Of a stretch of DNA of 64,000 bases, positions 8,044 to 18,640 are shown piece after piece. The DNA comes from Paracoccus marinus (GTDB lineage: Bacteria > Pseudomonadota > Alphaproteobacteria > Rhodobacterales > Rhodobacteraceae), in contig NZ_VJYZ01000005.1 in the NCBI RefSeq assembly GCF_007018965.1, positions 292,671 through 356,670 on the forward strand. Reading direction: 5' to 3'. Both the position numbers and the translations under genes were made by a program. The notes under the pieces are model-generated. The model was not told the origin of the DNA and did no database searches. It was given only the letters and a program-made list of their open reading frames with translations. Position 1 is the first letter of the stretch. Each line of letters starts with the position of its first letter.

Positions 8044-9246
8044 TCACTCGACCGGCGGATAGGACGCGTCCCGGACCTCGGTCGTGAACGGCCCGGACAT
8101 GCCTTCGAACGTGGTGTTCGTGAACGCCACCACCGACATCTTCCGCGCGGGGTCGACGAACCAGCTGTGGCCGTAGGCACCGCCCCATTGCAGGGTGCCC
8201 GCCGACTGCGGCGTGCCCGCGGCGGCCGGGTCGTCCAGGATCGCCCAGCCATAGCCGAACCCCCAGCCCGGCCCCTGTGTCGCGGCCTGCGCGCCGACGG
8301 TGTCGTTCGTCATCGTGGTCACGGTTGCGGCTTTCAGGATACCGCCGCCGCCCGTGCGGATCGCTTCGAGGAAGGTCATGAAATCGCCCGCCGTCCCGAC
8401 CATCCCGCCGCCACCCGACGGATACGACGTCGCATCCAGCGCCCGGGCGGGCGCGAAAAGCGCGCCTTTGTTGCCCAGGGGAACGAACTGGCCATCGGTC
8501 ATGCGCGCGGGCACGGGGTCGCCGTCCGCATAGGGCACCGCCAGCCGCGCCGGGTCCGTCACGGTAAAGCCCGTGTCCGTCATGCCAAGGGGACCCGTAA
8601 CCGCGTTTTCCACCGCATCAGACAGCGGCTGGCCCGTCACCTGTTCTACGACCCCGCCCAGCACGTCGATGCCCAGCGAATAGCCCCAACCCTCACCGGG
8701 CCGGAACTTCAGCGGCGCCTGCGCGAGGCGATGCAGGTTCTCGTCCAGCGACAGCCCCGGCTGGTCCAGCCCGTCCGACACGTCAAGCCGGTCGTAGTCG
8801 CTGTCCATCGGCTCGATGAACCGGTAGCTGAGGCCCGAGGTGTGGGTCAGCAGCTGTTCCAGCGTGATCGTGGGCGCGGTGCCGTCCGGCAGGCGCGGCG
8901 CGAAGTCGGGCAGGTATTTCGTCACCGGATCGTCCAGCCCGACGCGGCCATCCTCGACCAGCCGCATGAAGGTGGCCGAGACCATGGGCTTGGTCACCGA
9001 GGCAAGGCGGAAGATCACGTCCTCGCGCATCGGCGTCCCGGCCTCGCGGTCGGCCATGCCGGCGGCGCGGTGATAGACGACCTTGCCGTCGACCGAGACG
9101 AGAACGACCGCCCCCACGATCCGGTCCTCGGCGATGGCGCGGTCGATGACCGCGTCCATGCGGGCGGCGATGTCGGGGCTCGGTTCCGCCAGCACCGGCA
9201 GGGCGCCGGCCAGAAGGGCGGCGAAGGCAAGGGAAACGGATCGCAT
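8044..9246 (-). CDS. Exported serine hydrolase, class C beta-lactamase fold
   Basis: 400 residues. It has an export signal (SVSLAFAALLAGALPVLA, cleavage near residue 20) and a beta-lactamase/penicillin-binding domain. The SxxK nucleophile motif is in LASVTKPM (about residues 80-87), the Tyr motif is GWGYSLG, and an HSW-type third motif (GAYGHSWF) lies near the C-terminus. These features match the broad PF00144 family of esterases, D-aminopeptidases and class C-like enzymes. The third motif is not the KTG of true AmpC, so esterase or peptidase activity is as likely as beta-lactamase activity. The ATG at 9246 has a good CAGGAG ribosome site. It is convergent with the efflux pump and lies downstream of tRNA-Ser on the same strand. 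Confidence 0.82.
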   Translation of the reverse strand: MRSVSLAFAALLAGALPVLAEPSPDIAARMDAVIDRAIAEDRIVGAVVLVSVDGKVVYHRAAGMADREAGTPMREDVIFRLASVTKPMVSATFMRLVEDGRVGLDDPVTKYLPDFAPRLPDGTAPTITLEQLLTHTSGLSYRFIEPMDSDYDRLDVSDGLDQPGLSLDENLHRLAQAPLKFRPGEGWGYSLGIDVLGGVVEQVTGQPLSDAVENAVTGPLGMTDTGFTVTDPARLAVPYADGDPVPARMTDGQFVPLGNKGALFAPARALDATSYPSGGGGMVGTAGDFMTFLEAIRTGGGGILKAATVTTMTNDTVGAQAATQGPGWGFGYGWAILDDPAAAGTPQSAGTLQWGGAYGHSWFVDPARKMSVVAFTNTTFEGMSGPFTTEVRDASYPPVE

Positions 9247-9339
9247 GCTCGATCTCCTGTGGGTCACACGGAAGACCGATCTAGGCAGGGGTGCGATCGG
9301 GAAAAAGGGGCGCGCGAGAATGGGTTTGGGCCGTTCCCG

Positions 9340-9426
9340 CGGAGGCGGTGGGATTCGAACCCACGGAGGGCTTTCACCCTCGTCGGTTTTCAAGACCGGT
9401 GCATTAAACCACTCTGCCACGCCTCC
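9340..9426 (-). tRNA. tRNA-Ser (anticodon TGA)
   Basis: The minus-strand cloverleaf has acceptor GGAGGCG/CGCCTCC, D-arm GCAGAGTGGTTTAATGC, anticodon loop CTTGAAA, a long variable arm GAGGG/CCCTC typical of serine tRNA, and T-arm GTGGG-TTCGAAT-CCCAC. It decodes UCA. CCA is not encoded. The outermost anticodon-stem pair (27-43) reads C-A, a single mismatch in an otherwise perfect structure. Confidence 0.95.
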
Positions 9427-9438
9427 TGCGGGCGCGCC

Positions 9439-9467
9439 TCGGTAGCTCACTCCGCTGCCTTGGGCAA
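9439..9467 (-). promoter_or_regulatory. Promoter of tRNA-Ser
   Basis: On the minus strand, TTGCCC (9462-9467) and TACCGA (9439-9444) are separated by 17 bp. The predicted start lies about 6 nt before the mature tRNA 5' end. Assigned by eye. Confidence 0.45.
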
Positions 9468-9475
9468 GCGGGCGC

Positions 9476-9504
9476 TTGTCGCCCGCATGCGCCGCTGCTA
9501 AGCG
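9476..9504 (+). promoter_or_regulatory. Possible promoter of the cysS-cimA operon
   Basis: TTGTCG (9476-9481) and TAAGCG (9499-9504) are spaced 17 bp, giving a leader of about 100 nt before cysS. A 7-bp inverted repeat GCGGGCG/CGCCCGC (9468-9486) overlaps the -35 box. Confidence 0.35.
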
Positions 9505-9612
9505 TTCGGGCATGAGCGCACGCGCCGCCACCACCTGCTGCATTACCGCCTGACGAAGCACCGGCGGGCCGTTCATGCATGACCGATGAACCCCGCCCAC
9601 GGGGAAGCCATC

Positions 9613-11010
9613 ATGGTCGAGATCAAGCTGACGAACACCCGCACCCGCCGGAAAGAGGCCTTTGCCCCGATCGATCCGGCGAACGTCCGCATGTATCTGT
9701 GCGGGCCGACGGTCTATGACCGCGCGCATCTGGGGAACGCGCGCCCGGTGATCGTATTCGACGTGCTGCTGCGGCTGCTCCGTCACGTCCATGGCGAGGG
9801 CTGCGTGACCTATGTCCGCAACTTCACCGACGTGGACGACAAGATCAACGCCCGCGCGGCCGCGACCGGGCGGCCGATCCGCGACATCACCGACGAGACG
9901 ATCGGCTGGTACCACGCCGACATGGATGCGCTCGGCGCGGCGCGCCCCGACCACGAGCCGCGCGCGACCGACTACATCGCGCAGATGGTCGACATGACGG
10001 GCGAGCTGATCGCCAAGGGGCATGCCTACGAGACCGAGGGGCACGTCCTTTTCGATGTCCGGTCATTCCCGGACTACGGCAAGCTTTCGGGCCGGTCGGT
10101 GGACGACATGATCGCGGGCGCGCGGGTCGAGGTCGCGCCGTTCAAGCGCGATCCGATGGATTTCGTCCTGTGGAAGCCGTCGGACGCCGACACCTCCGGC
10201 TGGGACAGCCCGTGGGGCCGCGGCCGCCCCGGCTGGCACATCGAATGCTCCGCCATGTCCAAGGCGCTGCTGGGCGACAGCTTCGACATCCACGGCGGCG
10301 GCATCGACCTGCAGTTCCCGCACCACGAGAACGAGATCGCGCAAAGCTGCTGCGCCAGCCCGCAAGCCGACTTCGCCCGCGTCTGGCTGCACAACGAGAT
10401 GCTGCAGGTCGAGGGGCGGAAGATGTCGAAGTCGCTCGGCAACTTCTTCACAGTGCGCGACCTGCTGGACGGGGGCACGCCCGGCGAGGTGATCCGCTTA
10501 GTGTTCCTGATGACGCATTACAGGAAGCCGATGGACTGGACCGCCGACAAGGCGCGCGAGGCGGAAGCCACGCTGCGGAAATGGCATGCGCTGGCGGCCG
10601 GGGCTCAGGATCGCGGCCATCTGGATGCAGGGATCGTGGACCTGCTCGCCGATGACCTGAACACGGCCGGGGCGCTGTCGCGGCTGCACGCGATGGCGCG
10701 CGACCTGGCCGAGAACGCGACCCGCGACTGCCACGTGGAAAAAGGCATCTTTCTGTCCTCGGCCCGGTTGCTGGGGCTGTTGCTGCCCGGCATGGACGGC
10801 TGGCTTTCGGCCGGCCCGGACCTTTCGGCGCAGGCCGCGCGTCTTGTCCGGTTGCGCGACGAGGCAAAGGCCAGCCGCGACTTCGCCGCGCTCGATGCGT
10901 TCAAGGCGGCGCTCACGGATGCGGGCGTGATCATCCGCATGAACCGCGACGGGGTCGAGCTTGACCCCTCGCCGTCGTTCGACGCGGCCAAGCTGGCGGC
11001 GCTGTCGTGA
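9613..11010 (+). CDS. cysS: Cysteinyl-tRNA synthetase
   Basis: 465 residues, the usual length. It has the class I HIGH-like HLGN in [15 protein letters not shown] (about 29-43), zinc ligands including the CGPT cysteine and the cysteine of [13 protein letters not shown] near the active site and KMSKSLGN (about 265-272), followed by the DALR helical domain. It charges tRNA-Cys in the cytoplasm. ATG 9613 is preferred to the upstream ATG at 9586 because GGGGAA lies at the right distance and the protein then starts at the conserved MVEIKLTNT. The stop TGA is embedded in the GTGA junction with cimA, so the two are translationally coupled. Confidence 0.96.
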   Translation: MVEIKLTNTRTRRKEAFAPIDPANVRMYLCGPTVYDRAHLGNARPVIVFDVLLRLLRHVHGEGCVTYVRNFTDVDDKINARAAATGRPIRDITDETIGWYHADMDALGAARPDHEPRATDYIAQMVDMTGELIAKGHAYETEGHVLFDVRSFPDYGKLSGRSVDDMIAGARVEVAPFKRDPMDFVLWKPSDADTSGWDSPWGRGRPGWHIECSAMSKALLGDSFDIHGGGIDLQFPHHENEIAQSCCASPQADFARVWLHNEMLQVEGRKMSKSLGNFFTVRDLLDGGTPGEVIRLVFLMTHYRKPMDWTADKAREAEATLRKWHALAAGAQDRGHLDAGIVDLLADDLNTAGALSRLHAMARDLAENATRDCHVEKGIFLSSARLLGLLLPGMDGWLSAGPDLSAQAARLVRLRDEAKASRDFAALDAFKAALTDAGVIIRMNRDGVELDPSPSFDAAKLAALS

Positions 11011-12641
11011 CCGAGCGGCTTTACCTTTACGACACCACCTTGCGCGACGGGCAGCAGACGCAGGGGGTCCAGTTCTCGGCCGCCGAAAAGGCCGAGATCG
11101 CGGCGATGCTCGACGATCTCGGCGTCGATTACATCGAGGGCGGCTGGCCCGGCGCGAACCCGACCGACAGCGACTTCTTTGCCGCCGCGCCCGCCACCCG
11201 CGCCACCCTGACCGCCTTTGGCATGACCCGCCGCGCGGGCCGGTCGGCGCAGAACGACGACGTGCTGGCGGCGGTGCTGGACGCGGGCACCCGCGCCGTC
11301 TGCCTGGTCGGCAAGACCCACGACTACCACGTGACGCACGCGCTGGGGACGACGCTGGACGAGAACCTGCGCGGCATCGCCGAGTCTGTCGCGCAGGTCG
11401 TGAGCAAGGGCCGCGAGGCGATCTTCGACGCCGAGCATTTCTTCGACGGCTACAAGGCCGATCCCGCCTATGCGCTCGCCTGCCTCGCCGCCGCGCGGGA
11501 CGCGGGCGCGCGCTGGCTGGTCCTGTGCGACACCAACGGCGGAACGCTGCCGTCCGAAACAGGCCGGATCGTGGCCGAGGTGATCGCCTCGGGCTTTGCG
11601 GGCGCGCAGATCGGCATCCACTGCCATGACGACACCGGGAACGCCGTCGCCTGCACGCTGGCGGCGGTCGAGGCGGGGGCGCGGCAGGTGCAGGGCACGC
11701 TCAATGGCCTCGGCGAGCGCTGCGGCAACGCGAGCCTCACCACCCTGATCCCGACGCTGATGATCAAGGAACCCTTCGCCTCGACCCTGAAGGTCGGGGT
11801 GACCGGCGAGGGCCTGTCGCGACTGACCCGGATCTCGCGCCGCCTGGACGAGATCCTGAACCGCGCGCCGCTGCGGCCCGCGCCTTACGTCGGCGCGTCG
11901 GCGTTCGCCCACAAGGCCGGGCTGCACGCCAGCGCGATCCTGAAATCCCCGCGCACCTACGAACACGTGGACCCCGCATCGGTCGGGAACGAGCGCGTCA
12001 TCCCGATGTCGAACCAGGCCGGGCAATCGAACCTGCGCGCGCGTCTTGCCGGTGCGGGAATCGCGGTCGAGCCGGGCGATCCCGCGCTTAGCCGCATCCT
12101 CGATCTGGTTAAGACGCGCGAGGATCAGGGCTATGCCTATGACGGCGCGCAGGCGTCGTTCGAGCTGCTGGCGCTGGATGAACTAGGGCGGCTCCCGCGC
12201 CTCTTCGACGTGGAACGCTACCGCGTCACGGTCGAGCGGCGGCTGAACGCGGTCGGGCGGCGGATATCCGTCGCCGAGGCGGTGGTGACGGTGCGGACCG
12301 ACGCGGGCACCGTGATGTCGGCGAGCGACGGCGCGGACGCGGATGGCGGTGATCGCGGCCCCGTCCACGCGCTGTGGGCGGCGCTCGCCAAGGACCTGGG
12401 GCCGTGGCAGGGGTCGATCGACGACATGGCGCTGGCGGATTTCCGGGTGCGGATCATCGGCGCGGGCACCGACGCCGTGACCCGCGTCATCATCGACAGC
12501 GCGGACGGGGCAGGGCGGTCGTGGTCCACCGTGGGCGTGTCGGCCAACATCGTCGATGCAAGCTTCGAGGCGCTGGTGGACGCGATCCGCTGGAAGCTGG
12601 TCCGTGACGGGGCGGGGTCGGGTCCGGGGTTGACGTCGTGA
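11007..12641 (+). CDS. cimA: (R)-citramalate synthase
   Basis: 544 residues from GTG 11007, overlapping the cysS stop (GTGA). The N-terminal HMGL-like TIM barrel begins [20 protein letters not shown], with the metal-binding DTTLRDG and a [11 protein letters not shown] motif (HxH plus the acidic residue). The C-terminal LeuA-type dimerisation/regulatory domain covers about 385-535. It condenses pyruvate and acetyl-CoA to citramalate, a threonine-independent entry to isoleucine, which fits with ilvB-ilvN 4 kb downstream. The pyruvate-type motif and the [15 protein letters not shown] segment separate it from 2-isopropylmalate synthase. The next gene starts in a GTGA overlap. Confidence 0.93.
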   Translation: MTERLYLYDTTLRDGQQTQGVQFSAAEKAEIAAMLDDLGVDYIEGGWPGANPTDSDFFAAAPATRATLTAFGMTRRAGRSAQNDDVLAAVLDAGTRAVCLVGKTHDYHVTHALGTTLDENLRGIAESVAQVVSKGREAIFDAEHFFDGYKADPAYALACLAAARDAGARWLVLCDTNGGTLPSETGRIVAEVIASGFAGAQIGIHCHDDTGNAVACTLAAVEAGARQVQGTLNGLGERCGNASLTTLIPTLMIKEPFASTLKVGVTGEGLSRLTRISRRLDEILNRAPLRPAPYVGASAFAHKAGLHASAILKSPRTYEHVDPASVGNERVIPMSNQAGQSNLRARLAGAGIAVEPGDPALSRILDLVKTREDQGYAYDGAQASFELLALDELGRLPRLFDVERYRVTVERRLNAVGRRISVAEAVVTVRTDAGTVMSASDGADADGGDRGPVHALWAALAKDLGPWQGSIDDMALADFRVRIIGAGTDAVTRVIIDSADGAGRSWSTVGVSANIVDASFEALVDAIRWKLVRDGAGSGPGLTS

Positions 12642-13396
12642 GCGACGCGCTGACCATGCTTGCGGACCTGTTGCGTCGGGACGATCCCGACCGGCACGCG
12701 ATGGCGATGCTGGCGCCCGCCCGCGCGCGGGCACGGCTGGTCACCCTGTATGCGCTGAACCTTGAACTTGCGCGCACCCCGCTGGGCGCCCGCGATCCGC
12801 TGCTGGCGCAGATGCGGGTGCAATGGTGGATCGACCACCTCGCCGACATGGCGCGGGCCGAGCCGCCGCCGCACGAGCTGCTGACGCCGCTTTTCGCCGC
12901 ATGGGGGCGCGACGCGGCGGCTCTGTCCACGCTGGCCGAGGGTCGGCTGCGCGACGCCGAGCGCGCGCCCTTTGACAGCGCGGACGCGCTTTGCGGCTAT
13001 ATCGACGGCACGGCGGGGGTGTTGATGGCGGCCGCCGCGCGGGCCGTGGACATGCCTGCCGGGGCCGCGAGCGCCGTTGCCGCGCAGGCGCGGGGCGCGG
13101 GCCTTGCCGCCTGGCTGTCGGCCGAGCCGCAGCTGGCGGAACTGGGGTCGGGTCTTGCCGATCCCGCCTTGCGCCCCGGACTGGCCCGGCTGGGGCTGGC
13201 GGCGCTTGCGCGCGCGCGCGGCGCCCGCCGCAGCGTTCCGCGCGGGCCGGGTGTCGTGCTGTTCGCGGGCGCGGGTGCGGGTGTGCGGTTGCGGGCGATC
13301 GGGGCCGGGAACACCGCCCCGCCGCCGTCCGACTTCGCCCGCCGCGCGGCGCTGGCGCGCCTGGCCCTGACCGGGCGCTGGTGGGTCGGGCGTTAA
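12638..13396 (+). CDS. Squalene/phytoene-synthase-fold protein, NDUFAF6-like
   Basis: 252 residues from GTG 12638, overlapping the cimA stop by 4 bp. The segment DPLLAQMRVQWWIDHLADM (about 52-70) matches the IRLQWW signature of the squalene/phytoene synthase superfamily branch that includes the mitochondrial complex I assembly factor NDUFAF6. The two aspartate-rich DxxxD motifs needed for prenyl-transferase catalysis are not evident, and the C-terminal half is short and Ala/Arg-rich. A catalytic role in carotenoid or hopanoid synthesis is therefore unlikely, and no crt genes are near. A role in complex I biogenesis is inferred from the family only. Confidence 0.7.
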   Translation: MSDALTMLADLLRRDDPDRHAMAMLAPARARARLVTLYALNLELARTPLGARDPLLAQMRVQWWIDHLADMARAEPPPHELLTPLFAAWGRDAAALSTLAEGRLRDAERAPFDSADALCGYIDGTAGVLMAAAARAVDMPAGAASAVAAQARGAGLAAWLSAEPQLAELGSGLADPALRPGLARLGLAALARARGARRSVPRGPGVVLFAGAGAGVRLRAIGAGNTAPPPSDFARRAALARLALTGRWWVGR

Positions 13397-13487
13397 GCCG
13401 ATCTTCAGGCTTCTGTGCGAGACCATGCGCGACCTTTTCAGGATGCGCCATGTTCCCCGCCTTCCCCCACCACCCCGGACCGTGTGC

Positions 13488-14552
13488 ATGAGACGCGTTC
13501 GCGTGCTCGTCATCGACGACAGCCTGACCATGCGCCGGCTGATCGGTCTGGCGCTTGCCGCCGACCCGCGGATCGAGGTTGTGGGCGAGGCGTGCAACCC
13601 CCTGCAGGCCCGCCACAAGATCGCCGATCTCAGGCCCGACGTGCTGACGCTGGATGTCGAGATGCCGGACGAATCCGGCCTGGCCTTCCTGCGCAGCCTG
13701 ATGGCCGTCAGGCCGATGCCCGTCGTGATGGTGTCGTCGGGCACCCATTCCGGCAGCGCCGCCGCGATCGAGGCGCTGTCGCTGGGTGCCGTGGACTGCG
13801 TGGGCAAGCCCGCCTCGGCCGACACGGCGGCAAGCTTTGCGATGCTGCCCGACCTGGTCGCGGCGGCGGCCTGCGCGCGGGTTCGCCCGCGCCACCCGGG
13901 CGCGCCGTCCGCCGCGCCCGCACACCCGCCGGGGCAATCGGCGGCGCGGTTCCAGTGGAACGGCCGCGTCGTCCTGATCGGGTCGTCCACGGGCGGGGTC
14001 GAGGCGCTGGAACGCATCCTCATGCACTACCCAGCCGACTGCCCGCCGACCCTTATCACCCAGCACATGCCGGCCGAGTTCCTGGCCAGCCTCGCGCAGC
14101 GTCTGGACCGGACGATGGCGCCGCGGGTCGCGCTGGCCCGGGACGGCGCGCCGCTTGCGCCCGGTTACGTCCACATCGCGCCCGGCGCCGACACCCATCT
14201 GGTCGTGGGCGCCGGCCCGACGCCCGCCTGCCTGCTGGTGCCGGGCGAAAAGCGCAACTGCCACCGCCCGTCCGCCGATGTCCTGTTCGAATCCGCCGCC
14301 CGGCTTGGCCCCCGCGCCGTGGGCGTGGTCCTGACCGGCATGGGCGTGGACGGCGCGGCGGGGCTGCTGCGGATGCGCATGGCGGGCGCGCTGTGCCTGG
14401 CGCAGGACCGCGAAAGCTCGGTCGTCTGGGGGATGCCGCGGGTCGCGCTGGAAAACGGCGCGGCCGAACGCGCGGTGCCGCTGCTTGAGCTGGGGCCCGA
14501 GATTTTGCGCGCCACCGCGATCGGCAACCGGCAGATGGCGCGGCTGGGGTGA
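13488..14552 (+). CDS. cheB: Orphan chemotaxis-type response regulator protein-glutamate methylesterase
   Basis: 354 residues. The receiver domain (1-110) has acidic pocket IDDS at 9-12, phospho-acceptor D56 in LTLDVEMPDESG and K107 in GKPAS. The methylesterase domain (160-345) has the triad S167 in GSSTGG, H193 in TQHMPAEF and D288 in TGMGVDGAAG. It would demethylate or deamidate glutamyl residues of chemoreceptors when phosphorylated. No cheA, cheR, cheW or receptor gene is in the window, so its partners are elsewhere. The interdomain linker (about 128-155) is Pro/Ala-rich. ATG 13488 is chosen because MRRVRVLVIDDS is the canonical start. The extension from 13425 would add 21 residues without homology. 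Confidence 0.92.
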   Translation: MRRVRVLVIDDSLTMRRLIGLALAADPRIEVVGEACNPLQARHKIADLRPDVLTLDVEMPDESGLAFLRSLMAVRPMPVVMVSSGTHSGSAAAIEALSLGAVDCVGKPASADTAASFAMLPDLVAAAACARVRPRHPGAPSAAPAHPPGQSAARFQWNGRVVLIGSSTGGVEALERILMHYPADCPPTLITQHMPAEFLASLAQRLDRTMAPRVALARDGAPLAPGYVHIAPGADTHLVVGAGPTPACLLVPGEKRNCHRPSADVLFESAARLGPRAVGVVLTGMGVDGAAGLLRMRMAGALCLAQDRESSVVWGMPRVALENGAAERAVPLLELGPEILRATAIGNRQMARLG

Positions 14553-14583
14553 TCGTATCGTGCCGCGGGCAGTCGTCGGACGG

Positions 14584-14826
14584 TCAGCGCCGCTCCATCC
14601 GGTAGTTGCCTTCGGGCAGGTTCAGCGCCGCGCGCAGCTCGTCCAGCTGCTCGATGCTCAGCACGACGGCGGTCAGCAGGTCGCCGTCGTCGGATGCCTG
14701 CGAAACCACGACGCGGTCGTCGAACGCGGTGATCACGACGTCCTCGAAAAGCGGCCGGCTGCCCTGCCGCACCTCGTCGATGAGGGTGACGACGGTCGCG
14801 TCGAACTCGTGCTCGATGGTGAACAT
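14584..14826 (-). CDS. Small hypothetical protein (80 aa)
   Basis: 80 residues beginning MFTIEHEFDATVVTLIDE, acidic, with alternating beta-strand-like stretches (ATVVTLIDE, DVVITAFDDRVVVSQ) and a C-terminal helix (IEQLDELRAALN). I recognise no domain. The ribosome site GGAA lies 8 nt before the ATG at 14826, and the compact sequence without low-complexity runs supports a real gene. The upstream extension to 14994 is Arg/Pro-rich and is excluded. It is convergent with cheB (stops 31 bp apart). Confidence 0.7.
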   Translation of the reverse strand: MFTIEHEFDATVVTLIDEVRQGSRPLFEDVVITAFDDRVVVSQASDDGDLLTAVVLSIEQLDELRAALNLPEGNYRMERR

Positions 14827-15007
14827 GCGCGGTTCCTTCGGTCGTGGCGACGGTGGTCCGATGACCCGGCGATGCCGTGCCCCGAACTCCGGTGCCGTCC
14901 GCGCCCGAACATTCGCGTGAAGCCTGCCAAAGTGCAACCGCGACCATAGCGCGGGGGATCGTTCCTGACTAAGGTGCCCGGACCCGACCAGCATTCAAGC
15001 GGCCCCG

Positions 15008-15793
15008 ATGCACCCCACGTTGCACCCCACCAAGACCCTTCGCACCCTGGCCGCGCTGGCGCTGGCAACCGCGATGACGGCCTGCGCGCCCGCCGGGCCG
15101 CCGGTCCTGCCGCCCGACAGCGCCAGCCCGAACATGCCGCCGCCCGCGCCGCAATCGGGAACCTCGCTCAGGTCGGACACGCCGTCGCAGGCGGCGGGCA
15201 ATTTCCTGTCGGTGCTGCGCTCGATGGAACCTGCGATCGAGCGTGAGTGCCTCGTCCGCCGCACCACGCCGATTAACTGCGACTACCAGTTCGTCGTGGA
15301 CGACCGCACCGGGCTTGAACCGAACGCCTTCCAGACCATCGACCGGCAGGGGCGGCCGATCATCGGCTTCACGCTGTCGCTTCTGACCGCGGCGAACAAC
15401 ACCGACGAGCTGGCCTTTGTGGTTGGCCATGAGGCGTCGCACCACATCCTCAACCACCTGCGCCAGCGCGAATCCGCGGCCGCCGCCGGGGCGATCATCG
15501 TCACCGGCATCGCCGCCGCCAGCGGCGCGAGCATCACTTCGGTCGAGGTGGCGCAGCGCATCGGCGCGCAGATGGGCGCGCGCTACTATTCCAAGGAATG
15601 GGAGCTTCAGGCCGACTACCTTGGCGCCATCATCGCCATGCGCGGCGGCTACGACCCGGAACGGGGCGCGCTGTTCTTTGCCCGGATGCCGGACCCCGGT
15701 GACCAGATCCTGGGATCGCACCCGTCGCGCGCCGCGCGGCAGGCTCAGGTGACGAAGGCGGTCGCGGACGTGCGGACGGGCCGGATCAGCTAG
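15008..15793 (+). CDS. M48-family metalloprotease lipoprotein
   Basis: 261 residues. The N-terminal signal has a plausible lipobox ending MTAC (C26), suggesting a membrane-anchored periplasmic protein, followed by a Pro-rich stretch. The zinc motif is HEASH (H141, E142, H145), and the third ligand is E199 in EWELQADYLG, with D203 as in M48 peptidases. It resembles the small M48 lipoproteins of Rhodobacterales (LoiP/BepA-like core without TPR repeats), which act in envelope quality control. Substrate is unknown. The start ATG 15008 has a weak ribosome site. It stands alone on the plus strand. Confidence 0.82.
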   Translation: MHPTLHPTKTLRTLAALALATAMTACAPAGPPVLPPDSASPNMPPPAPQSGTSLRSDTPSQAAGNFLSVLRSMEPAIERECLVRRTTPINCDYQFVVDDRTGLEPNAFQTIDRQGRPIIGFTLSLLTAANNTDELAFVVGHEASHHILNHLRQRESAAAAGAIIVTGIAAASGASITSVEVAQRIGAQMGARYYSKEWELQADYLGAIIAMRGGYDPERGALFFARMPDPGDQILGSHPSRAARQAQVTKAVADVRTGRIS

Positions 15794-15806
15794 GCTCGCC
15801 CTTCGG

Positions 15807-15826
15807 TTGTTGCCCGGCAGCAACAA
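15807..15826 (+). terminator. Weak hairpin after the M48 gene
   Basis: TTGTTGC (15807-15813) / GCAACAA (15820-15826) is a perfect 7-bp stem with a 6-nt loop, 13 bp after the stop. There is no T-run, so it may be only a processing hairpin. Confidence 0.3.
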
Positions 15827-15931
15827 TCCCGCGCTGGGTGCAAGCGATTGCAGCGATATCCACAGATTTAAGTTCCTGCGGCCACGCGGCTAGGCAATAT
15901 TCCGCTTATTGTCAGCGGAGCCGGGAAAGAA

Positions 15932-16231
15932 TTGATCGGGGTCATTTTGTGGAGCAGCGCGGACCAGAAACGGGCCGTCATCTGGTGCGAGAACAACGGC
16001 GGGTTGGCATATCTGGAATCGGCGCGCGACTTCACGGACGAGGGTTGGCCCGACTGCGGCGAGATCGTGCACCTGTCCGAGGAACGCGCCGCCGGCTTCC
16101 ATTACGCCCGCTCGGTCCGGCGCTGGACCGACCAGCACCCGTCGAGCGCGGCAGGCGCGGCGCATGTCCGCGCGGTTCCCGCGCCGACCAGCAACTGCGA
16201 CCACCCGCCCGCCCGCGTCGCCTGCGGCTGA
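15932..16231 (+). CDS. Small hypothetical protein (99 aa), TTG start
   Basis: 99 residues: MIGVILWSSADQKRAVIWCE then a middle with LAYLESARDF and GEIVHLSEE. The opening resembles a small family I recall in Rhodobacteraceae, in which VIWCE follows an N-terminal VLWS. The start is TTG 15932, 7 nt after GGGAAAG. No in-frame ATG precedes the conserved part, so an unusual start codon is likely. The C-terminal 30 residues (from SSAAGAAHVRAV) look unconserved. Function unknown. It is convergent with ilvN, with 10 bp between stops. Confidence 0.55.
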   Translation: MIGVILWSSADQKRAVIWCENNGGLAYLESARDFTDEGWPDCGEIVHLSEERAAGFHYARSVRRWTDQHPSSAAGAAHVRAVPAPTSNCDHPPARVACG

Positions 16232-16241
16232 CGCGCGCGGC

Positions 16242-16802
16242 TCAGTTGCCCCGCACCAGCGCCGCAACCCCGGTCCGCGCCAGGTCGCATAGTCCCAGCG
16301 GCCGCATCATGTCGGCAAAGGCGTCCAGCTTCTCGGGCGCGCCGGTGATTTCGAAGACGAAGCTTTCCAGCGTCGAATCGACCACCTTGGCGCGGTAGAT
16401 GTCGGCGATCCGCAGCGCCTCGACCCGCTTGTCGCCGGTGCCGCGCACCTTGAACAACCCCAGCTCGCGCTCGACGCTCGGCCCTTCGACTGTCAGGTCG
16501 TTGACGCTGTGGACCGGGACGATGCGGCCGACCTGCGCCTTGATCTGTTCGATCACGGCGGGCGTGCCGCGCGTGACGATGGTGATGCGGGACCGATGCC
16601 CGGCGTGGTCGATCTCGGCCACGGTCAGGCTGTCGATGTTGTAGCCCCGCCCCGAGAACAGGCCGATCACGCGCGCCAGCACGCCCGCCTCGTTGTCGAC
16701 GATCACCGCGAGGGTGTGGCGTTCCTCGGCCTGCGCGTTCGGGTCGCGCAGGTCGTAGGCGGAATGGCTGGATGCGCCCTGCGAAAGCTTGAGGTTCGAC
16801 AT
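16242..16802 (-). CDS. ilvN: Acetolactate synthase small (regulatory) subunit
   Basis: 186 residues. The N-terminal ACT domain (about 28-105) reads HTLAVIVDNEAGVLARVIGLFSGRGYNIDSLTV, the valine-binding fold. The C-terminal domain (FKVRGTGDKRVEALRIADIYRAKVVD through AFADMMRPLGLCDLARTG) activates the catalytic subunit. It binds valine and gives feedback inhibition. It starts 9 bp after the end of ilvB on the same strand and is in the same operon. Also named ilvH in some genomes. Confidence 0.96.
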   Translation of the reverse strand: MSNLKLSQGASSHSAYDLRDPNAQAEERHTLAVIVDNEAGVLARVIGLFSGRGYNIDSLTVAEIDHAGHRSRITIVTRGTPAVIEQIKAQVGRIVPVHSVNDLTVEGPSVERELGLFKVRGTGDKRVEALRIADIYRAKVVDSTLESFVFEITGAPEKLDAFADMMRPLGLCDLARTGVAALVRGN

Positions 16803-16811
16803 GATGTTTCC

Positions 16812-18578
<1,767 letters not shown>

Positions 18579-18609
18579 ATCCGGTTCTCCGATCAGTTTT
18601 CGACCACGT

Positions 18610-18630
18610 GGCAGGGCAACGCCCACTGCC
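18610..18630 (-). promoter_or_regulatory. Hairpin in the ilvB 5' leader
   Basis: On the minus strand, GGCAGTGGGC-GTT-GCCCTGCC folds as GGGC/GCCC closed by GGCA/TGCC with a 2-nt bulge. It would occupy about +4 to +24 of the transcript from the promoter at 18641-18669. Role unknown; no T-run follows. Confidence 0.4.
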
Positions 18631-18640
18631 GCGACGCCGG

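Noticed and set aside
4767..8252. Very long open frame antisense to the RND pump gene
   Set aside because: His/Arg/Asp-rich composition typical of the GC-biased antisense frame, with no recognisable domain. The pump gene on the other strand is unambiguous.
9468..9486. Hairpin GCGGGCG-CTTGT-CGCCCGC as a terminator
   Set aside because: It lies between two divergent promoters rather than after a gene and has no T-run. More likely incidental or regulatory.
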